Origin: Chloroflexota bacterium
GTDB taxonomy: Bacteria; Chloroflexota; Anaerolineae; Caldilineales; Caldilineaceae
Length of the DNA: 5,897 bases
Assembly (NCBI GenBank): GCA_016199425.1
Contig: JACQGT010000278.1
Span: 1-5,897 of the forward strand
Direction of reading: 5' to 3'
How positions within the stretch are numbered: position 1 is the stretch's first letter; each line of letters begins with the position of its first letter. This document shows, piece after piece, positions 1-3,461 of this stretch. The translations under genes and the position numbers were made by a program. The notes under the pieces are model-generated. The model did not search any database and was not told where the DNA came from. It saw only the letters and a list, made by a program, of their open reading frames with translations.

Positions 1-747
1 GGCGGCGACGTCGGCAAAGACCGCGTTGGCGCGCTCCTCGACGTTGAAAAAGAGCGACGTCACTTTGACCCATTCCGAGCGCCCCAGCGGTGTGGTCTCC
101 ATATACCCGGCGTTGAGGACGACGGGCAGTCCGGCCTCGATCAACTTGGGATGGGCGTCGTAGTCGGGGTTGCCGTAGGCAAAGGTAACCACCAGATCGG
201 GTGCCAGATCGATGAGCATTTCGATATTAACGCCGGCGCCGCCGCCCACTTCCTGCAACTCTCCGGCGTCGATCTTGGCCCGCACAGCCGGTGTGTTGAC
301 GTAATCGAACTCCTCCAACGCGACCAGCCGGTCGAGCAGACCCAGCGTGTTCAGATGCGGTAATTCGGTGGATGTGAGCGTCACCACCCGTTGCGCAGGC
401 ACTCCGATCACCGCAGCATCCGGGTAATCCGTCGGCGCGGGCGCGCCGCACTGCACCAGAATATACTGGAAGATCTGTTCCGCGCCGGCCCAGGGAGCGA
501 GGAGCGTGAGCACTTTGTAGTGGTTGTGGTAGTCCACCGTCCACCCGGCGGCGTATTCGGGCTGCGTCTTCTGTGGGAAGTAGTCGATGGCGGGATCGAA
601 GTTCTCCACGCAGCCGCCGGTGAGATTCATCGCGGGTGCTGTCCTTTCCAGCGCGGGCGCAGACGGCTGCACGACAACAGGCGCGGGCAGCACACACCCG
701 GCCAGCGCCAGGATTGAGAGGAATGAGATGAGCAGGGTTCGTTTCAC
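1..747 (-). CDS. ABC transporter substrate-binding lipoprotein (BtuF/FepB-like), 3' end off the window
   Basis: A GTG-started frame runs 249 codons without a stop to the left edge, so the C-terminus is missing; relatives are roughly 350-400 residues. The N-terminus is a lipoprotein signal: basic KR, a hydrophobic stretch, then the lipobox LAGC with the lipidated cysteine at residue 18. A region of about 95 residues with two cysteines (C46, C100) follows. The periplasmic-binding fold of the BtuF/FepB class then begins near VPAQRVVTLTS (about 117-127), with LDRLVAL, then LIDLAPDLVVT, a motif typical of this class (about 179-189), and LGRSEWVK (about 221-228). This family captures metal chelates, siderophores or corrinoids outside the membrane and passes them to a permease. 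Its position behind cobalamin genes suggests a corrinoid or cobalt-related ligand, but its style also recalls iron-siderophore binders, so the ligand is unproven. AAGGA at 757-761 supports the start. Family call is firm; ligand is inference. Confidence 0.85.
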   Translation of the reverse strand, partial: MKRTLLISFLSILALAGCVLPAPVVVQPSAPALERTAPAMNLTGGCVENFDPAIDYFPQKTQPEYAAGWTVDYHNHYKVLTLLAPWAGAEQIFQYILVQCGAPAPTDYPDAAVIGVPAQRVVTLTSTELPHLNTLGLLDRLVALEEFDYVNTPAVRAKIDAGELQEVGGGAGVNIEMLIDLAPDLVVTFAYGNPDYDAHPKLIEAGLPVVLNAGYMETTPLGRSEWVKVTSLFFNVEERANAVFADVAA

Positions 748-756
748 GGGATGTGA

Positions 757-761
757 TCCTT
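757..761 (-). promoter_or_regulatory. Ribosome binding site for the substrate-binding lipoprotein
   Basis: The minus strand reads AAGGA here, nine bases before the GTG at 747. It is the clearest Shine-Dalgarno-like sequence in the window. It supports the GTG start, which also gives a complete lipoprotein signal peptide. The next in-frame ATG (residue 40 of the protein) would remove the lipobox. Confidence 0.65.
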
Positions 762-770
762 TTGGTTTGG

Positions 771-853
771 TGATTGGTGATTGGGGACTAGGGATTGGGG
801 ATTGGCTTTCGTGGCAAGCGCCCGATCCCCAATCCCTAGTCCCCAGTCCCCAT
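771..853. repeat. Heptameric repeat forming a 21-bp perfect inverted repeat at the cbiA/lipoprotein junction
   Basis: From 771 the plus strand reads in 7-base units (TGATTGG, TGATTGG, GGACTAG, GGATTGG, GGATTGG). From about 820 it reads in the complementary units (CCCAATC, CCTAGTC, CCCAGTC). Bases 782-802 are the perfect reverse complement of 825-845, with a 22-base loop. The right arm lies in the end of cbiA: its stop codon TAG (838-836) is part of a repeat unit, and the last few residues (GTGD) are repeat-encoded. The rest fills the gap before the lipoprotein gene. As RNA it would fold into a strong hairpin. No T-run follows on the minus strand, so a classical intrinsic terminator is not supported. 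mRNA stabilisation or attenuation between the genes is possible. Confidence 0.9.
821..851 (-). other. Candidate G-quadruplex motif at the 3' end of cbiA
   Basis: On the minus (sense) strand five runs of three or four G are separated by 3-4 base loops (ACT, ACTA, ATT, ATC). This fits the usual G3+ N1-7 pattern. It overlaps the hairpin arm, so the two structures would compete. It is a sequence pattern only; folding is not shown. Confidence 0.5.
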
Positions 854-2323
854 CTTTGCGACAAAACGCTCGGCAAACGCCGAACGCTGACCAAAGTGAA
901 TGTGTAGATAACTTGCCAGCAGGTTGCCGTCGACGTAGCCGTCGGGCCGGGAGTTGGCGTCACCAGGACGGCGGCGCAGCGTCCACGCGGCGTGACCGGC
1001 GATGCGCTCGGCGTCTACGGCCCACGTGCTGTAGTGGAACTCGTGGCCGCGCACGCTTTCGCCCTCCGCCAGGAGAAGGTTGGGCGCGGCCGCGCTGGCC
1101 AGCCGATAGCCCAAGCCCGCCAGTCGCGACTGCATCTGTGTTTCTCCAGGCACAAGCCCGGCCATAGGCCAACGCACTCCGTCGAGATCCACCAGCGCTT
1201 CGGTGAGCGCCATAAAGCCGCCGCATTCGGCGTAGATGGGAATCCGCCGCGCGTGAAGTCGCCGCAGATCGGCCCACAGCGCCTGGTTGCGGCTCAAACG
1301 CTCAGCGTACATCTCGGGGAAGCCGCCGCCCAGGTAGACGCCGGCTGTCTCCGGCGGCAGGGTTTCGTTCTGGAGCGGGCTGAAAAAGTGAATACGCGCC
1401 CCCGCCGCCGCCAACAACTCCAGATTGTCTGGATAGTAGAAGGAGAAAGCCTCGTCCCGGGCCACGGCGAGGGTTGGGGACTGGCGATTAGGGACTGGGC
1501 ACTGGGGATCGAGTGGAGGATCTGCAATCGTTTCATCCGTTAATCGCCGCCGACGAGAGAGTAGGCGATTAGGCGATTTCGGAAATTCGACACGATCCCA
1601 GTCCCCAGTCCCCGATCCCTGATCCCCGATCCCCAATATCTGCGCCACATCGAGACCGGCCTCCACCGCATTGCCGACGGCTTCGATTAGCCGATCCAGC
1701 GCTTCCCGCTCGCCGGTGGGGATAAGCCCCAGGTGGCGTTCGGGGATGCGCAGGGCGTTGTCCTTGCCCAGCCAGCCGACCACAGGCAGGCCGGTGGCTG
1801 CGGTGATGGCGCCGGCGCAACCGCGGGCGTGGCTCTCGGATCCGGCGTTGTTGAGGATGAAACCGGCCAGGGGCGTGTCACAGTCGAACTGTTGATAGCC
1901 CAGGGCCAGCGCGCCGGCCGAACGGGCCAGCTTGCCGATGTCCAACACCAGCAGCACGGGCGCGCCCAGCAGCTTGGCAATCTGCGCCGCGGACCCGCTC
2001 TCCTCGTCGTAGGACGCGCCGTCGAAAAGACCCATCACCCCTTCGATAATAGCCAGATGCGCGCCGGCGCAGGCCCGCTCGAAACCGGCGCGCATCTGCT
2101 CCGGCGTCAACATCCACGTGTCCAGGTTGCGGCAAGGACGCCCGGCGGCCAGCGTGTGGTAGGTGGGATCGATATAGTCGGGTCCACACTTGAAGGGCTG
2201 CACCACAAGCCCGCGACGGCGCAGGGCCGCAATCAGTCCCAGCGTGATGGTCGTCTTGCCCACGCCCGAAGATTGTCCGGCAACCAGAAGTCGGGGGATG
2301 CTATGCGTTTGTCTTTCGTCCAT
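836..2323 (-). CDS. cbiA: Cobyrinate / hydrogenobyrinate a,c-diamide synthase
   Basis: The protein has 495 residues and is glutamine-dependent: it amidates the a and c carboxylates of the corrin ring using ATP. The N-terminal dethiobiotin-synthetase-like domain has the P-loop GQSSGVGKTT (16-25, K23), KCGPDYIDP (45-53) and EGVMGLFDG (94-102). The C-terminal class-I glutamine amidotransferase domain has VARDEAFSFYYPDN (287-300), LGGGFPE (331-337), nucleophile C367 in YAECGG, GHEFHYS (426-432) and SYLHIHF (471-477), which holds the likely catalytic histidine. ATG 2323 is chosen because only eight residues separate it from the conserved core; it overlaps the cobD end by 23 bases. An upstream start at 2458 would add sequence unlike the family. 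Residues about 232-284 between the domains are repeat-encoded, and family members are usually near 450-460 residues. With cobN beside it, the substrate may be hydrogenobyrinate (then called cobB), but sequence alone does not decide. Confidence 0.95.
   Translation of the reverse strand: MDERQTHSIPRLLVAGQSSGVGKTTITLGLIAALRRRGLVVQPFKCGPDYIDPTYHTLAAGRPCRNLDTWMLTPEQMRAGFERACAGAHLAIIEGVMGLFDGASYDEESGSAAQIAKLLGAPVLLVLDIGKLARSAGALALGYQQFDCDTPLAGFILNNAGSESHARGCAGAITAATGLPVVGWLGKDNALRIPERHLGLIPTGEREALDRLIEAVGNAVEAGLDVAQILGIGDQGSGTGDWDRVEFPKSPNRLLSRRRRLTDETIADPPLDPQCPVPNRQSPTLAVARDEAFSFYYPDNLELLAAAGARIHFFSPLQNETLPPETAGVYLGGGFPEMYAERLSRNQALWADLRRLHARRIPIYAECGGFMALTEALVDLDGVRWPMAGLVPGETQMQSRLAGLGYRLASAAAPNLLLAEGESVRGHEFHYSTWAVDAERIAGHAAWTLRRRPGDANSRPDGYVDGNLLASYLHIHFGQRSAFAERFVAKMGTGD
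1471..1637. repeat. Two-armed heptameric repeat block inside cbiA
   Basis: The plus strand has 7-base-spaced G-runs at 1476, 1483, 1490, 1497 and 1504 (units like GGGGACT). It then has 7-base-spaced C-runs at 1597, 1603, 1610, 1617, 1624 and 1631 (units like CCCCAGT and CCCCGAT). The arms are approximate reverse complements around an 85-90 base centre. The centre itself holds an 8-bp inverted pair, TAATCGCC (1541-1548) and GGCGATTA (1564-1571). The block belongs to the same family as the junction repeat at 771-853. It is read in frame as the extra linker of CbiA, rich in G/D at one end and R/P at the other, and both conserved domains stay in one frame. No transposase or clear terminal direct repeats are present. 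Confidence 0.85.
1597..1634 (-). other. Candidate G-quadruplex motif in the cbiA coding strand
   Basis: The sense strand carries six runs of three or four G with loops of three or four bases, spaced almost exactly every seven bases. It is the strongest such pattern in the window. It lies within the mRNA region that encodes the interdomain linker, where a folded structure could slow the ribosome between the two domains. Folding and any pausing are inference. Confidence 0.5.
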
Positions 2324-3446
2324 TGTCTTTCGTCTTTTCCAGTGCGTTGAGCAATTTTGCGTTTTCTTCCGGACGGCGGGCGGCGATGCGGATGTGGTGA
2401 GGCAATCCGAAGGAAGCGCAATCCCGCACCAGCACTCCCTGCGCCAGCAGGTGCGCACGCAGGCGCGCGCCGTCTTCCACCGGCAGCAGGAAGAAGTTTG
2501 TTGCCGAGGGTAGCGGCGCGTAGCCTTGCGCGATCAGGCCTGCCAGCAGATCTGATTTGGCCGCCCGCAGTTGGGCCAACGTCCGCTGCAGATAGGCGGC
2601 GTCACCCAGCGCGGCCAGGCCCGCCGCCTGGGCATAGGCGTTGACATTCCACGGCACGCGCGCTGCCGCCAGACCGGCGATGAGCGCAGGCGGTCCCAGA
2701 GCGTAGCCCAGGCGCAGACCGGCCAGGGCGTACTCCTTCGTCATAGAGCGCACGACGAGCAGATTGGGCAGGCGCAGTGCGTGGGCCGACGGCATCCCGT
2801 CCGTGAAGGCGATGTAGGCTTCGTCGATCACAAAGAGGATCTGCGGCGATGCGGCTGCCCAGGCCGCGAGCACACCCGCCTCCACCACTGCGCCGGTGGG
2901 GTTGTTGGGGTTGCAGAGGAAGACGATCCGCGGCTGGGTGGCGTCGATGCGCGCCGCCATCGACCCAGCGTCGACGGCGAAGCCATCGGCGGCTGTGGCC
3001 CGCCAGTGAACGATCTCTGCGCCCATCAACTGGGCCATGCGCGCATATTCGCCGAAGGTCGGCCCCACAATCAGCACCCGCTCCCCGCGGCGTAGGAAGG
3101 CGAAGGCGATGAGCCACAGGATTTCAGCGGCGCCATTGCCCGCCACGATTTCATCCGGCGCAGCGCATAGGTGATCGGCCAGGGCGCGGCGCAGCGCCAG
3201 GCATTCCCGATCCGGGTAGCAGGCAGGATCGACGGCAGCCAGCGCCGCCGTCACCGCCGGCGTAGGCCCAAACGGGTTGCTGTTGGCGCTGAAGTCGATC
3301 ACCGCGCCTGCGTCCAGCCCAAACCGCGCCAGTTCGGCGTAATCGAACGCGCCGTGGACGGCCCCTTCGCTCTCCCTCAACTCTGCTCTGGGCAGGATGA
3401 TAGCCTCTTTCACGATCCCATCGTCCGTTCTTCGTCTTTCTTCCAT
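2301..3446 (-). CDS. cobD: Threonine-phosphate decarboxylase (CobD), class II aminotransferase fold
   Basis: The protein has 381 residues and is a PLP enzyme of fold type I. CobD converts L-threonine O-3-phosphate to (R)-1-amino-2-propanol O-2-phosphate, the linker for the nucleotide loop. Visible motifs are DFSANSNPFGP (51-61), YPD (77-79), GNGAAE (103-108), NPNNPTG (179-185), DEAY (208-211), SMTKEYALAGLRLGY with the PLP lysine K237 (234-248), and HIRIAAR near the end (351-357). The family also contains histidinol-phosphate aminotransferase (HisC). DFSAN-NP near the N-terminus, the SMTK-type lysine motif and the cob neighbours favour CobD. The start is uncertain. ATG 3446 lies 11 bases after the cobN stop. 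ATG 3461 overlaps that stop as ATGA and adds five residues. GTG 3413 would remove the repeat-encoded N-terminus. A start at 3782 would lie deep in cobN and is unlikely. The 3' end overlaps cbiA by 23 bases. Confidence 0.85.
   Translation of the reverse strand: MEERRRTDDGIVKEAIILPRAELRESEGAVHGAFDYAELARFGLDAGAVIDFSANSNPFGPTPAVTAALAAVDPACYPDRECLALRRALADHLCAAPDEIVAGNGAAEILWLIAFAFLRRGERVLIVGPTFGEYARMAQLMGAEIVHWRATAADGFAVDAGSMAARIDATQPRIVFLCNPNNPTGAVVEAGVLAAWAAASPQILFVIDEAYIAFTDGMPSAHALRLPNLLVVRSMTKEYALAGLRLGYALGPPALIAGLAAARVPWNVNAYAQAAGLAALGDAAYLQRTLAQLRAAKSDLLAGLIAQGYAPLPSATNFFLLPVEDGARLRAHLLAQGVLVRDCASFGLPHHIRIAARRPEENAKLLNALEKTKDNGRKTNA
2304..2338. repeat. Heptameric repeat at the cobD/cbiA junction
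   Basis: The plus strand reads in 7-base units: TGCGTTT, GTCTTTC, GTCCATT, GTCTTTC, GTCTTTT. On the sense strand these are GACGAAA-type units. The block encodes the last residues of CobD in one frame (a K/D/N/R-rich tail) and the first residues of CbiA in another. The cbiA start codon is the complement of CAT inside the third unit. It matches the block at 3427-3461. Confidence 0.85.
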
Positions 3447-3461
3447 CGTCTTTCGTCTCAT
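3427..3461. repeat. Heptameric repeat at the cobN/cobD junction
   Basis: The plus strand reads in 7-base units: GTTCTTC, GTCTTTC, TTCCATC, GTCTTTC, GTCTCAT. The block contains the cobN stop codon (3460-3458) and two candidate cobD start codons, ATG 3461 and ATG 3446. Aligned with 2308-2336 on the start codon, the sense strand of 3431-3459 agrees at 25 of 29 positions. The ATG occupies the same place in both copies, and both proteins therefore begin M-[DE]-E-R. Confidence 0.85.

Noticed and set aside
227..697. Minus-strand open frame of 156 codons
   Set aside because: It is an arginine-rich shadow of the lipoprotein gene. The GTG-started frame 747-1 gives a signal peptide, lipobox and recognisable fold, and this frame gives none.
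748..835. Cobalamin riboswitch or promoter before the lipoprotein gene
   Set aside because: The 88-base gap is nearly all heptamer repeat; I see no B12-box-like segment and no convincing -35/-10 pair.
782..845. Hairpin as a rho-independent terminator
   Set aside because: The stem is strong but no T-run follows on the minus strand, and the plus strand has no gene ending here, so it is recorded as a repeat.
1471..1637. CRISPR array or insertion sequence
   Set aside because: The units are 7 bases long with no unique spacers, and there is no transposase, terminal inverted repeat of IS type or target duplication.
1733..2350. Plus-strand open frame of 205 codons opposite cbiA
   Set aside because: Low-complexity translation without recognisable motifs, opposite highly conserved CbiA sequence; long antisense frames are expected in GC-rich genes.
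836..2458. Long version of CbiA starting at 2458
   Set aside because: The extra 45 residues overlap cobD and do not resemble the family; the P-loop lies at the expected distance from ATG 2323.
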